A DNA stretch of 64,000 nucleotides. Source: Stutzerimonas kunmingensis (GTDB taxonomy: Bacteria > Pseudomonadota > Gammaproteobacteria > Pseudomonadales > Pseudomonadaceae). The stretch is taken from positions 2,356,001 through 2,420,000 of the forward strand of contig NZ_CP090366.1 of assembly GCF_021432085.1 (NCBI RefSeq), in the 5' to 3' direction. The notes beneath the pieces are model-generated. The model saw only the letters and a list, made by a program, of their open reading frames with translations, was not told where the DNA came from and did no database searches. A program made the position numbers and the translations under genes. Positions 8,174 to 16,413 of this stretch are shown piece by piece; the first letter of the stretch is position 1; each line of letters opens with the position of its first letter.

Positions 8174-8193
8174 TATACATGCCAGCGTGTATA
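8174..8193. promoter_or_regulatory. Candidate TetR-type operator (inverted repeat TATACA-N8-TGTATA)
   Basis: A 20-bp inverted repeat, TATACATGCC/AGCGTGTATA, lies in the 142-bp space between the divergent glnT-like and MetX-like genes. Size and AT-rich half-sites suit a TetR-family dimer, and such a regulator is encoded at 4896-5546. Binding is inferred. Confidence 0.45.
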
Positions 8194-8252
8194 GAAACGG
8201 GCTACGTCTGGTGCCACTGCTTGCCCGTTTCGCCGATGTGGGAGTCATGCAG

Positions 8253-9275
8253 ATGCTTGAAATAAAAAGGGAAAAGAAACTGCACGCGCTGGGCGAGATA
8301 CGCCTGGAAAGTGGCGAGCGATTGCGCAATGCACGCATTTGCTATCAGGTAATAGGCACGCCGAACCGGGCGCGAGACAACCTGGTGCTGATTCCGAGCT
8401 ACTACGGCGGCACACATTGGGGCAGCCTGCCCCTGCTTGGTGCGGAGGGGCCACTGGCAGGCGGCGATTACTGCGTGGTGCTGACCAACCTGTTCGGCGC
8501 CGGCTGGTCGACTTCGCCGAGCAACGCGGCGCCAGGGCAGGAAGGTGCCGACTTTCCACAGGTGAGCCTGCTGGACAATGTGCACGCACAGAAGGCCTTG
8601 CTCGACCGGCTGTTTGGTGACGACTGGCAGCTCGCCCTGGTCAGTGGCTGGTCTATGGGCGGCATGCAGACGCTGTTCTGGGCGATGGCCTATCCCGAGC
8701 GGATGCGCGCCATCCTGCCGTTCTGCTGCACGGCGCGCTGCTGGCCGCACAACCGGGTGTTTATCGAAGGGGTGAAGGCGGCGCTGTGTGCCGACGCGGC
8801 CTGGCAGGGCGATCGCTACGCCACGCCGCCGGAACGCGGCCTGCGTGCCTTTGGCCGTGCCTATGCCGGCTGGGCCTATTCCCAGGCGTTCTATCGTCAC
8901 GAGCTGTGGCGCGAGCTGGGCTTCGAGAGCCTGGAGGCGCTGCTCGACTACTGGGAGCAGGATCATCTGGAGCAGGATGCCAACGACCTGCTCTGCGTAC
9001 TGCATACCTGGCAATTGGCTGACCCGGCCCGCAGTTTCGGCGGTGGCTCGCTGGCCGAAGCGCTGGGGTGCATCCGCGCACGGACCATCCTCATGCCCGG
9101 CAGCAGCGATCTGTATTTCACCGTCGAGGATGCCCGTCACGAGGCCGCGCTGATTCCGGGTGCCGAGCTGCGGGTGCTCGAATCGGACTGGGGCCATTGT
9201 GCCGGTGGGCCGGGCCGCAGCGCGGCGGCCATGCGCCAGGTGTTCGCGGCAATGGCCGAACTGCTTGGCCGCTAG
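8253..9275 (+). CDS. Alpha/beta-hydrolase, homoserine-O-acetyltransferase (MetX)-like
   Basis: 340 aa from ATG 8253, about 10 nt after GGGAG (ATG 8247 is an alternative). The fold is the MetX-like alpha/beta hydrolase. The nucleophile elbow SGWSMGG, a later GSSDLYF (acid) and DWGHCAGG (His) complete a Ser-Asp-His triad. Family members acylate homoserine or act as hydrolases on small esters and amides; true MetX is usually longer and lies near metW, which is absent here. It is divergent from the glnT-like gene and converges on the ABC ATPase, with 3 bp between the stops. It is probably an enzyme of the local catabolic region; the substrate is unknown. Confidence 0.75.
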   Translation: MLEIKREKKLHALGEIRLESGERLRNARICYQVIGTPNRARDNLVLIPSYYGGTHWGSLPLLGAEGPLAGGDYCVVLTNLFGAGWSTSPSNAAPGQEGADFPQVSLLDNVHAQKALLDRLFGDDWQLALVSGWSMGGMQTLFWAMAYPERMRAILPFCCTARCWPHNRVFIEGVKAALCADAAWQGDRYATPPERGLRAFGRAYAGWAYSQAFYRHELWRELGFESLEALLDYWEQDHLEQDANDLLCVLHTWQLADPARSFGGGSLAEALGCIRARTILMPGSSDLYFTVEDARHEAALIPGAELRVLESDWGHCAGGPGRSAAAMRQVFAAMAELLGR

Positions 9276-9278
9276 CCT

Positions 9279-10124
9279 TCAGCCGGCCACGGCGCTGAGT
9301 TTGGCCAGTTGCTCGAGGTCGGTCTGCATGCCGGAGGTTTCGCGGATGCGGGTGAGGATCTCGCGCTTGAGCTCGGTGAATTCCGGCGCGAGCTTCATAT
9401 CCTGGTGGCGCTGGGCCGGCAGCGGCACCTCGTAGATGGAATCGATGCGCCCAGGGCGCGGCGCCATCAGCACGATGCGGCTGCCCAGATAGATGGCTTC
9501 TTCGACATCATGGGTGACGAACAGGATGGTGCTCTTTTCCAGCCTGTGCACATGGCGGATGAGGTCGTGCATGACCTCACGCGTCTGCGCGTCCAGCGCA
9601 CCGAACGGCTCGTCCATCAGCAGCGTCGCGGGCTTGGGCAGCAGGGCGCGGGCAATGGCGACGCGCTGCTGCATCCCGCCGGAGAGTTGGCTGGGGTAGG
9701 CATCGGTGAAGCGCGTCAGGCCCATCAGGTTGAGCAGGGCGTCGGCGCGGCCTGCGGCCGACTCCACGTCTCCATCGTGGCGCACGGTGTCGCCGATCAC
9801 CTTGAGCTGCCGGCAGAACTTGATGTTCTGCATCACCGTCAGCCAGGGGTAGAGACTGTAGTGCTGGAAGACCATGGCGCGGTCGACGCCAGGACCATCG
9901 ATGGGCTTGCCGTCGAGCAGGATCTCGCCGCGGCTCAGCGTTTCCAGCCCGGCGATGATTCGCAGCAGGGTGGATTTGCCGCAGCCCGAGGCGCCGACGA
10001 AGGTGACGAACTCGTTGGGCTGGATATCCAGGTCGATCGACTGCAGCGCCTGCACCTCACGGCGCTCGCTGACGAAAGTCTTGCCGACCTGACGGACATG
10101 AATCTTGGCATCGGACATGGTCAT
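9279..10124 (-). CDS. ABC transporter ATP-binding protein (SsuB/TauB/NrtD class)
   Basis: 281 aa. Walker A GASGCGKST at about 44-52, signature LSGGMQQR, Walker B LLMDEPFGALD and H-loop THDVEEA are all present, so it should hydrolyse ATP. It belongs to the nitrate/sulfonate/taurine importer class. Its ATG overlaps the permease stop (ATGA). It is the last gene of the 18.6-9.3 kb riboswitch operon and works with the permease at 10121-10999 and the binding protein at 17482-18483. Confidence 0.93.
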   Translation of the reverse strand: MTMSDAKIHVRQVGKTFVSERREVQALQSIDLDIQPNEFVTFVGASGCGKSTLLRIIAGLETLSRGEILLDGKPIDGPGVDRAMVFQHYSLYPWLTVMQNIKFCRQLKVIGDTVRHDGDVESAAGRADALLNLMGLTRFTDAYPSQLSGGMQQRVAIARALLPKPATLLMDEPFGALDAQTREVMHDLIRHVHRLEKSTILFVTHDVEEAIYLGSRIVLMAPRPGRIDSIYEVPLPAQRHQDMKLAPEFTELKREILTRIRETSGMQTDLEQLAKLSAVAG

Positions 10125-10999
10125 TTCCTCATCCAGGGAAAGGCGCGGCGGTGCAACCAGCGGAAGGCCTGGTCGGTGAGCAGGCCGATCAGACCGATCA
10201 GCAGGATGCCGGCGAAGATCTTGTCGGTGTGCATGTACCGCTGCGCCTTGAGGATGGCGTAGCCGAGGCCGGAGTTGGCCGCAACCAGTTCGGCTACTAC
10301 CAGGTAGGTCCAGGCCCAGCCGCAGGTGATGCGCAGGGTGTCGAGCAGCGCCGGTTTGGCCGACGGCAGGATCACCAGCTTGACGATCTCGCCGCGGTTG
10401 GCGCCCATGGTCTGCGCCGCCTCGATCTGCGCCATGGGCACGCGGCGCACGTCTTCGGCGACCATCAGCACCATCTGGAAGAAGGTGCCGATGAAGATGA
10501 TCAGTACCTTGGAGCCCTCATCAATACCGACCCAGAGCATCACCAGCGGAATGAAGGCTACCGCCGGCATATAGCGGATGAAGTCGGTGAGCGGTTCGAG
10601 GAAGGCCTGCACCGGCCGATAGGTGCCGATGTACAGCCCCAGCGGCAGCGCAATCAGTGCCGAGGCACCGAAGCCCGCCATGACCCGCCAGACGCTGATG
10701 CCGATGTCCCCCAGCAGCCCTTCGCTTGTCCACCAGCGGCCGATGCGTTCGAGCACCGCGCCGGGGCTGGGCATGAACATCGGGTCGGCGAGGCCGAGCG
10801 CGGCCCACAGCCACCAGATGACGAAGGGCAGGCTCAGCCCGGCGCCGGTGAGTAGCCAGGCGCTGCGCCGGGATATCTCGCCGCGAATGCGCCAGAAACT
10901 GCTCTTGCGCACCACCTGTTCGGCCGTTGCGGCCGGTGTTGCCGTGTGTCGCCGCTGCGCGGCGGTGGCAGCGGAGGAAATGCTGATCTGCGCTGTCAT
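10121..10999 (-). CDS. ABC transporter permease (SsuC/TauC class)
   Basis: 292 aa. A polar, Ala/Thr-rich N-terminus of about 45 residues precedes six hydrophobic segments. The binding-protein-dependent transport motif (EAAQTMGANRGEIVKLVILPSAKPALL) contacts the ATPase. It overlaps the ATPase gene by 4 bp and the upstream 269-aa gene by 4 bp. It forms an importer with the neighbouring ATPase and the operon's first gene; the substrate is inferred to be a guanidino compound from the riboswitch and enzymes. Confidence 0.92.
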   Translation of the reverse strand: MTAQISISSAATAAQRRHTATPAATAEQVVRKSSFWRIRGEISRRSAWLLTGAGLSLPFVIWWLWAALGLADPMFMPSPGAVLERIGRWWTSEGLLGDIGISVWRVMAGFGASALIALPLGLYIGTYRPVQAFLEPLTDFIRYMPAVAFIPLVMLWVGIDEGSKVLIIFIGTFFQMVLMVAEDVRRVPMAQIEAAQTMGANRGEIVKLVILPSAKPALLDTLRITCGWAWTYLVVAELVAANSGLGYAILKAQRYMHTDKIFAGILLIGLIGLLTDQAFRWLHRRAFPWMRK

Positions 11000-11805
11000 G
11001 CGGGAACCTCCTGTGAAACGGTGGGCACATCGAGTTCAACGCGTTGCCAGCCACCGGCCGCCGGATAACGACCAAGCGCGGCGAGGTCAGCAGTCGGCAG
11101 GCTGGTGGGGTCGGCGAAGTTCCAGTAGCTCGACAGCAGGGCGTCGCCGACGCGGCCGGGCAGCGTCGAATGGGTGATCTGCCAGGGTGTTGCGCCGTTG
11201 CGATGGCGACCGAAGGACAGCTCGCAGGCCAGCAACTGTGGCCGCAGCGCGGGGCTAACGGCAGCCAGTTGGTCACGCAGATATCCTGTGCTGGCCGGCA
11301 GCAGAATCGGCCGCTCGGCAGCGAACAGGAAGTAGTCGCCCGCTACCAGCAGACAGGCCTGGCGGGCTGGCTGCTCCGCCGCGCGCAGCCAGATGCCCCA
11401 GTTGCGCCCCTGCGACTCCGGCAGGCGCTGCCAGATTTCGTGATAGCTGCCGTCCAGCCCGTCTTCCAGTAGCCGCTCCGGGGTCTCGAAGTGCATCAAG
11501 CCGATATCCGCAGGTCCGCCCGGCGGCTGGAAGTCGATCAGCCGATGCCACTGGCAGATATCGCCGTTGACCTCGGTGACGCCGGCGAAGCCAGCCTGCT
11601 CGCTCAGGGCCAGCTGCTGGGCATGGCTGCAGGTTTCCAGCGAGGCGGCTGGCGGCAGCGCTTGCGGCCGCGGCAGGCGCAGGTCGGCGTGCAGGCTGGC
11701 GGTTTGCAGCCAGTACACCTCGCTGGTTTCGTCACGCAAGCCGGCCGTGGTGGTCAGCAGGCGCCGGCGCCACACGCCAAGATAGGCATCGGGAACGCTC
11801 TTCAT
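10996..11805 (-). CDS. Conserved protein of unknown function in the riboswitch operon
   Basis: 269 aa; I do not recognise the family with confidence. No signal peptide or membrane segment is apparent, so it is probably cytosolic. The N-terminus reads YLGVWRRRLLTT, followed by WLQT and a DLRLPRP strand. The composition suggests a mostly beta protein, perhaps a lipocalin-like barrel, with many Trp residues. It is embedded between the metallo-hydrolase (4-bp overlap) and permease (4-bp overlap) genes, so it is co-translated with pathway enzymes and likely acts on or binds the same compound. Confidence 0.75.
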   Translation of the reverse strand: MKSVPDAYLGVWRRRLLTTTAGLRDETSEVYWLQTASLHADLRLPRPQALPPAASLETCSHAQQLALSEQAGFAGVTEVNGDICQWHRLIDFQPPGGPADIGLMHFETPERLLEDGLDGSYHEIWQRLPESQGRNWGIWLRAAEQPARQACLLVAGDYFLFAAERPILLPASTGYLRDQLAAVSPALRPQLLACELSFGRHRNGATPWQITHSTLPGRVGDALLSSYWNFADPTSLPTADLAALGRYPAAGGWQRVELDVPTVSQEVPA

Positions 11806-12584
11806 GCGTGGTACTCCGGAAAGCGTTTGAGGGTGCGCCAGAAGGCCATGTCGTGATTCGGCCAGATTGCGGCGTCGGTTTCGGCAGCGGTGGCCTTGAG
11901 CTTGCGGATGCTGGCCAACGCCAGGTCTTCGCGGTCCTGCCAGCAGAGGCCGGGCGCGACTTCGTCGACCAGGTTCTCGCTCAGGTCCGCAGCGTCCCCG
12001 GCGAGAATCACCGGCTTGCCGTGCGGCAATTCGATAAGCAGCGACATGTGGCCGGCGGTGTGCCCAGGGGTATTGATCGCGCGCAGTCCGGGCAGCAGCT
12101 CGTACTCGTCGCGCTGAGGCTTCCAGCGATGTTCGCCGGCAAAGTCATCGGCGAAATAGGCATCGTCCGCCTGGGCGCGGGCGGCGGCGAGTTCAGCTTC
12201 GTGCACATGCACGTCGCAGCCGCACAGTTCGCACAGGCCACCGGCGTGATCGAAATGCAGATGACTGAGGAACACGAGATCAATATCGGCGGGGGACAGC
12301 CCGTGTCGGTCCAGATGGGCGGGCAGACGCTGCTCCTCGGTCATCTCGGGCGGCCCCATGGGAAACTCCACCGGATCGAACCAGCGCGCACGCAGCTGCG
12401 GATCGCTGAGCTTGGCGTAGTCGCAGCCGACGTCGAACAGCACGCGACCCTGTCGGGTTTCGATAAGGAAGGCGAGGATCGGCGCGTCGATCAGCGTGCC
12501 CTGGCCGCGATTGCGGGTGGAAATCGACTTGTCATAGCGATGCGTGGCGGTCAGCAGTGGCCAGAGCTTCAGCACATCGGTCAT
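11802..12584 (-). CDS. Metallo-beta-lactamase-fold hydrolase (lactonase-like)
   Basis: 260 aa, metallo-beta-lactamase superfamily. The HLHFDH motif (His108, His110, Asp112, His113) supplies most of the dinuclear zinc ligands. Further ligands are expected in INTPGHTAGH and in the Asp of ILAGDAAD, and the last in IWPNHD. Overall it resembles N-acyl-homoserine lactonase (AiiA-type) proteins, which open cyclic esters. A cyclic amide or ester intermediate is a plausible substrate here; quorum quenching is less likely given the operon. ATGA overlap with the upstream amidohydrolase gene. Confidence 0.85.
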   Translation of the reverse strand: MTDVLKLWPLLTATHRYDKSISTRNRGQGTLIDAPILAFLIETRQGRVLFDVGCDYAKLSDPQLRARWFDPVEFPMGPPEMTEEQRLPAHLDRHGLSPADIDLVFLSHLHFDHAGGLCELCGCDVHVHEAELAAARAQADDAYFADDFAGEHRWKPQRDEYELLPGLRAINTPGHTAGHMSLLIELPHGKPVILAGDAADLSENLVDEVAPGLCWQDREDLALASIRKLKATAAETDAAIWPNHDMAFWRTLKRFPEYHA

Positions 12585-13240
12585 GCGGCACGCTCCAGAC
12601 GCCGGAGCAGGCTGGCGCTGTCGGTCACGCTGCCGAACAGCCCACCTTCGACCTCGATCATCGCCAGCGCAGCTGCATGCAGTTGCGGGTCGGACGAGGC
12701 GCAGGCATCGCTGACGGTCAGGCAGTCGAAGCCAAGGTCGATGGCCTGGCGCAGCGTCGAAGACACGCAGACCTCGGTAGTCACGCCGGTCAGGATCAGC
12801 CGCTCGATGCCGCGGCGGCGCAGGATCAGTTCGAGATCGGTATGGGCGAAAGCGCTGTAGCCGGGTTTGTCGATCACCGGCTCGCCAGCGCGCGGCTGCA
12901 GTTCGTCGATCAGGTCGTGGCCGAATTCGCCGCGCACCAGCAGGCGGCCGAGGGGGCCAGCACTGCCGATGGGGGCGCCAGTCGCTTCGGCACGGCGGCG
13001 TTTGGTGTCGGGTAGATCGGAAAGATCCGGTCGATGGCCTTCACGGGTGTGCACCACCAGCATGCCCCGGCCGCGGGCGCGATCCAGCAGCGCCTGGATC
13101 GCCGGGATCGGCGCGCGCAGGCGGCTGACGTCCATGCCGGCCTGGTCGGCGTATCCGCCCAGCGCGCAGAAGTCGCGCTGCATGTCGATCACCAGCAGCG
13201 CCGTATGCTCGAGGAACAGCGGGTTCGTCGTCAGGCTCAC
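12581..13240 (-). CDS. Isochorismatase-like cysteine amidohydrolase, biuret/guanylurea hydrolase type
   Basis: 219 aa, GTG start at 13240 overlapping the creatininase stop (GTGA) after an AAGGAG site. Isochorismatase-like hydrolase with the expected triad Asp19, Lys125 and Cys158. The long matches HTREGHRPDLSDLP, GRLLVRGE and IDKPG resemble biuret hydrolase (BiuH) more than generic nicotinamidases. Guanylurea hydrolases reported from metformin-waste-degrading pseudomonads belong to the same superfamily and release guanidine, which would fit the guanidine riboswitch upstream. N-carbamoylsarcosine amidase, an enzyme of creatinine breakdown, also has this fold. The substrate cannot be fixed from sequence alone. 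Confidence 0.82.
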   Translation of the reverse strand: MSLTTNPLFLEHTALLVIDMQRDFCALGGYADQAGMDVSRLRAPIPAIQALLDRARGRGMLVVHTREGHRPDLSDLPDTKRRRAEATGAPIGSAGPLGRLLVRGEFGHDLIDELQPRAGEPVIDKPGYSAFAHTDLELILRRRGIERLILTGVTTEVCVSSTLRQAIDLGFDCLTVSDACASSDPQLHAAALAMIEVEGGLFGSVTDSASLLRRLERAA

Positions 13241-13998
13241 AGGGCAAACTCCTTGCACACCGCGGCGGCGATGCCTTCGACGATGTCGTGGGCCAGCCGC
13301 TGGCCTTTCGCCGCGCTGGAGCCTCTGGCCGAGGACAGCACCCCAGAGGGCGGCACCCATTCGGTACGGGTGGGGTACATGTCGTAGGGCGGAAAGTCGG
13401 CCGGGGCGTCGTCGGGAATCTTCTCCAGCGCGACCAGTTGCGGATGGAAATGCAGCATCAGCGAGGTCTCGATCACCGCGGCATGCTCCAGCGCGAAACC
13501 GGGAAAGCCTTCCGGGAAGATGTCGGTCAGGGTCTGCTCGTGGCAGAAATCCCAGTGCTCCAGGCGCATTACCTCCAGCCCGGCGTCCGGCCCGAGGTCG
13601 CGCAGCGCCAGCTGGATGCCCTCGGCGACGAACCACTGGTTCTCGTAATGGCCGAGCACCAGCACCAGGCGGCGCACACCGTGGCGATGAAACTCCCGCA
13701 CGGCGTCGCGCACCAGAGCGCTCAAGGTCGCGCCATCTAGGCTCGTGGTGCCGCAGAAGTGCTGGCCGCCGCCGCATTTCGGTTGCGACTTGTAGCCGTA
13801 TGACAGCGCCGGTGCCACCAGACCGCCGACCCGCGCCGCCACGTCGGCGCTGATGGCGCTGGCCAGCAGCGCGTCGGTGCCCAGCGGCAGGTGCGGGCCA
13901 TGCTGCTCGGTGGCGCCGCAGGGCAGGAAGACCACGGGGCCTTCACCGATGCGACGCTCGTAATCGACCCAGCTCAGTTGATCCATGTGCACGCTCAT
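13237..13998 (-). CDS. Creatininase (creatinine amidohydrolase) family enzyme
   Basis: 253 aa. Closely follows P. putida creatininase: TEQHGPHLPLGTD gives metal ligands Glu31, His33 and Asp42; GYKSQ and the GGGxHFxGTTSLDGATL block are retained; GHYEN supplies His117 and Glu119; then PEGFxGxxxEHxxxxETSLML and LSSA follow. Creatininase opens creatinine to creatine with a binuclear Zn/Mn centre. One visible difference is Phe168 where the P. putida enzyme has its flap tryptophan (Trp174), while the other active-site Trp (in HWDF) is kept, so the substrate may be a creatinine analogue. Start at ATG 13998 overlaps the EamA stop (ATGA). No creatinase gene is in the window. Confidence 0.85.
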   Translation of the reverse strand: MSVHMDQLSWVDYERRIGEGPVVFLPCGATEQHGPHLPLGTDALLASAISADVAARVGGLVAPALSYGYKSQPKCGGGQHFCGTTSLDGATLSALVRDAVREFHRHGVRRLVLVLGHYENQWFVAEGIQLALRDLGPDAGLEVMRLEHWDFCHEQTLTDIFPEGFPGFALEHAAVIETSLMLHFHPQLVALEKIPDDAPADFPPYDMYPTRTEWVPPSGVLSSARGSSAAKGQRLAHDIVEGIAAAVCKEFAL

Positions 13999-14879
13999 GC
14001 GCAGCTGCTCCTTGTTGCATTGGGAAGGGGACGTTCGGGCCAGCCGGCGATCAGCGCGGCGGTGGTGATCAGGGCGGCGCCGAGCCATTCGTTCGGGCCG
14101 ATGGCGTGGTCGCCGAACCAGGCCGAAGACAACACCGCGGCGATCAGCTCGAACACCACCAGCACCGCGGCGCGGCCGGCCTCAAGATGAGTGAGGCCGT
14201 ACTGCACGGCGGCCATGCTGACCAGCCAGCCGAGGGCGAGCAGGGCGATCTGCCAGGTCAGGGTCAGATCCAGCGGTGGTATCGACTGACGAAACAGTAG
14301 GCAGAACAGTCCGCCGAGCATGGCGCTACCGATGAAACTGACCAGCGCCTTGCTCGCCAGCGGCACCTGGTCGGCGGCGCGGGTGGCGAGGTTGTTGAGG
14401 CTGAAGGCGAGGCCGGCGGATAGCGCCAGCCAGTCATTCGCGCCTGGCGCGTCCAGGGCTTCGCCAGTGATGCCGAGGGTCAGGCCTATGCCGAGCATTG
14501 CCAGCCCCAGAGCGAAAAGCCGTGTGCCGCTGAGGCGTTCGCCGAGCAGCAGCCAGCCGCCGACCATCGCCCACACCGGCGCCAGATAGAACAGCAGCAT
14601 CACTCGCACCACGTTTCCGGCGGCCAGGGCGGTGACCAGTGCCGCGGTGGCCCAGCCGCCGCACAGGCCCATGGTGAGGACCTGGCGATACTGGCTCGCC
14701 CACTGCCGGCGCTGCTGCCAGAGCACCGGTAGCGCCAGGAGGCTGAGTAGAGAATAGGTCAGCAGCACCAGCGGCATGCCGGCCAGGCCGCGGGCAGCGA
14801 AGAACTGCAGTGGCAGCCAGCCCAGGCCCCACATGATGGCGCCGCCGATCAGCATCCCCTGTGGCATAAGGCTGTTCAT
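13995..14879 (-). CDS. EamA/DMT-family membrane transporter
   Basis: 294 aa with about ten hydrophobic segments arranged as two EamA repeats (roughly 10-140 and 150-285). Drug/metabolite transporter superfamily; members often export amino acids, amines or metabolites. It starts at ATG 14879, overlapping the stop of the frameshifted SDR gene by ATGA. Within this operon it could export a toxic intermediate or guanidine itself, or import substrate; direction cannot be told from the sequence. Confidence 0.85.
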   Translation of the reverse strand: MNSLMPQGMLIGGAIMWGLGWLPLQFFAARGLAGMPLVLLTYSLLSLLALPVLWQQRRQWASQYRQVLTMGLCGGWATAALVTALAAGNVVRVMLLFYLAPVWAMVGGWLLLGERLSGTRLFALGLAMLGIGLTLGITGEALDAPGANDWLALSAGLAFSLNNLATRAADQVPLASKALVSFIGSAMLGGLFCLLFRQSIPPLDLTLTWQIALLALGWLVSMAAVQYGLTHLEAGRAAVLVVFELIAAVLSSAWFGDHAIGPNEWLGAALITTAALIAGWPERPLPNATRSSCA

Positions 14880-15624
14880 GCGCCCATCCAGGAGCCGCCA
14901 TTGGGCCCGAGCAGCTGTCCGGTGAAATAGCTCGCCTGCGGCGAAAGCAGGAAGACGATGGCCGCCGCGACTTCCTCCGGCGTACCCAGGCGAGCCATGG
15001 GGATCGCCAGCTCCTTGGCCATCCACTCGTCGCTCATATGCTCCGGGCTGACCATCGCCGTGGCGATGGGGCCGGGCGCGACGCCGTTGATGCGGATGCA
15101 GCGAATTCGCGGGCCAGCGAGCGGGTCAGGCCGATCACCCCGGCCTTGGCCGTGCAGTAGGCGACGTACTGTTCGCGGCCGAGAAAGCCGAGGTCCGAGG
15201 CGACATTGACGATGGCGCCGCTGCGCCGCTGCTGCATCCGCGCCAGTGCATGACGGCAGCAGCGATAGACGCCGGCGAGGTCGACGCCGAGCACCCTTGC
15301 CCAGTCCGCCTCGCTGGTCTCGAGAAAGGGCTTTTCCAGAATCACCCCGGCGTTGTTGACCAACAGCTCCAGCGGCCCGTGCGCCTCAATGGTCTCGAAC
15401 ATCGCCGCGACCCCGGCCGGATCGCTGACATCGGCCTCGATGGCGCAGGCGTCGCCACCATTGGCGGTGATGTGCTCGACCACTCGTTCCGCCAGCTGGT
15501 GTTGGTCGCGATGGTTGATCCAGACCCGCGCGCCTTCAGCGGCCAGCGCGAGTGCGGTGGCGCGGCCGATACCGGTCGCCGCGCCGGTGATCAGGGCGGT
15601 CTGGCCAGTAAAGATGGCAGCCAT
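14876..15624 (-). pseudogene. Second short-chain dehydrogenase/reductase, broken by a one-base frameshift
   Basis: Starts at ATG 15624 (TGATG overlap with the preceding SDR) and shows the Rossmann TGAATGIG, NNAG, catalytic Ser and YCTAK (Tyr/Lys) motifs. At about 15098-15108 the frame breaks: the original frame goes on to a stop at 15034 with unrelated sequence, while the next frame resumes the family sequence (IRINGVAPGPIATAMV ... PEEVAAAIVFLLS ... GGSWMGA) to a stop at 14876. Total length is one base short of a multiple of three, consistent with a single deletion or a sequencing error. If real, the enzyme loses its substrate-binding C-terminal third. Confidence 0.85.
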
Positions 15625-16412
15625 CAGTGCATCACCTCGCCGTGGCTGACCGACAGCGCCTGGCCGGTGAGGGCGGCGGCCAGTGGCGAGCCGAGAAAGA
15701 GGAAGGTGCCGCCCAGATCGGTCGGTGTCAGTAGCTCCGGAATGGCCTGGTTGGCGAGTATCGCCGCCAGCTCGGCGCTGTCGCTGCGGCCGTTGGCATC
15801 CGCCATAACCTGCAGCGAGCGCATGGCTGCATCGGTGCCGATCCAGCCGGGGCACACCGCGTTCACCCGGATGCGCCGCGGGCCCAGCTCCCAGGCCAGC
15901 GAACGGGTCAGGCCGACCACCGCATGCTTGCTGGCGACATAGGCGGAAAAGCCCGGCACGCCTTTCAGACCCCAGATCGAGGCCTGGTTGATCACGCTGG
16001 CGCCGGCACGCAGGCGTGGCAGCAACGCACGGGTCAGGCGCTGCATGGAACCGACGTTGTTCTCCAGCAGGGCCGACCAGCGCTGATCGGCCTCGAAGCT
16101 GCACTCATCCAGTGGCGTGGCGTATTCGAAGCCGGCGTTGTTGACCAGCACATCAGCGTTCAGGCCGCGACAGGCGAGGTCGTCGGCATACTGCTGCACC
16201 GCCTGCCGATCGCCCAGGTCCAGTGCGGTGCAACGCAACGGCGTGTCGCCGGCGAGTTCGTCGGCAAGCCGGGCGAGGGCGTCGGCGTCACGGTCGAGCA
16301 GTTCCAGGGTGGCGCCGGCGGCGGCGAAACTCTGCGCCAGGCCACGACCGATGCCGCCTGCCGCACCGGTGATGACCACGCAGCGGCCTCGGTAATCCAG
16401 TGCCTTGTGCAT
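15624..16412 (-). CDS. Short-chain dehydrogenase/reductase
   Basis: 262 aa, classical SDR. The NAD(P)-binding TGAAGGIG is at about residues 15-22, NNAGFEY follows, and catalytic Ser (NQASIWG), Tyr and Lys (YVASK) are intact, as is the PGW segment. An acidic residue after strand two (LLDRD) favours NAD over NADP. It lies 1 bp after the desaturase-like gene and overlaps the second SDR by one base. It could oxidise an alcohol or hemiaminal made by the upstream oxygenase; that order is inferred. Confidence 0.88.
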   Translation of the reverse strand: MHKALDYRGRCVVITGAAGGIGRGLAQSFAAAGATLELLDRDADALARLADELAGDTPLRCTALDLGDRQAVQQYADDLACRGLNADVLVNNAGFEYATPLDECSFEADQRWSALLENNVGSMQRLTRALLPRLRAGASVINQASIWGLKGVPGFSAYVASKHAVVGLTRSLAWELGPRRIRVNAVCPGWIGTDAAMRSLQVMADANGRSDSAELAAILANQAIPELLTPTDLGGTFLFLGSPLAAALTGQALSVSHGEVMH

Positions 16413-16413
16413 G

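Noticed and set aside
11802..12584. Quorum-quenching lactonase
   Set aside because: The fold is similar, but the overlapping catabolic operon and guanidine riboswitch make a pathway hydrolase more likely.
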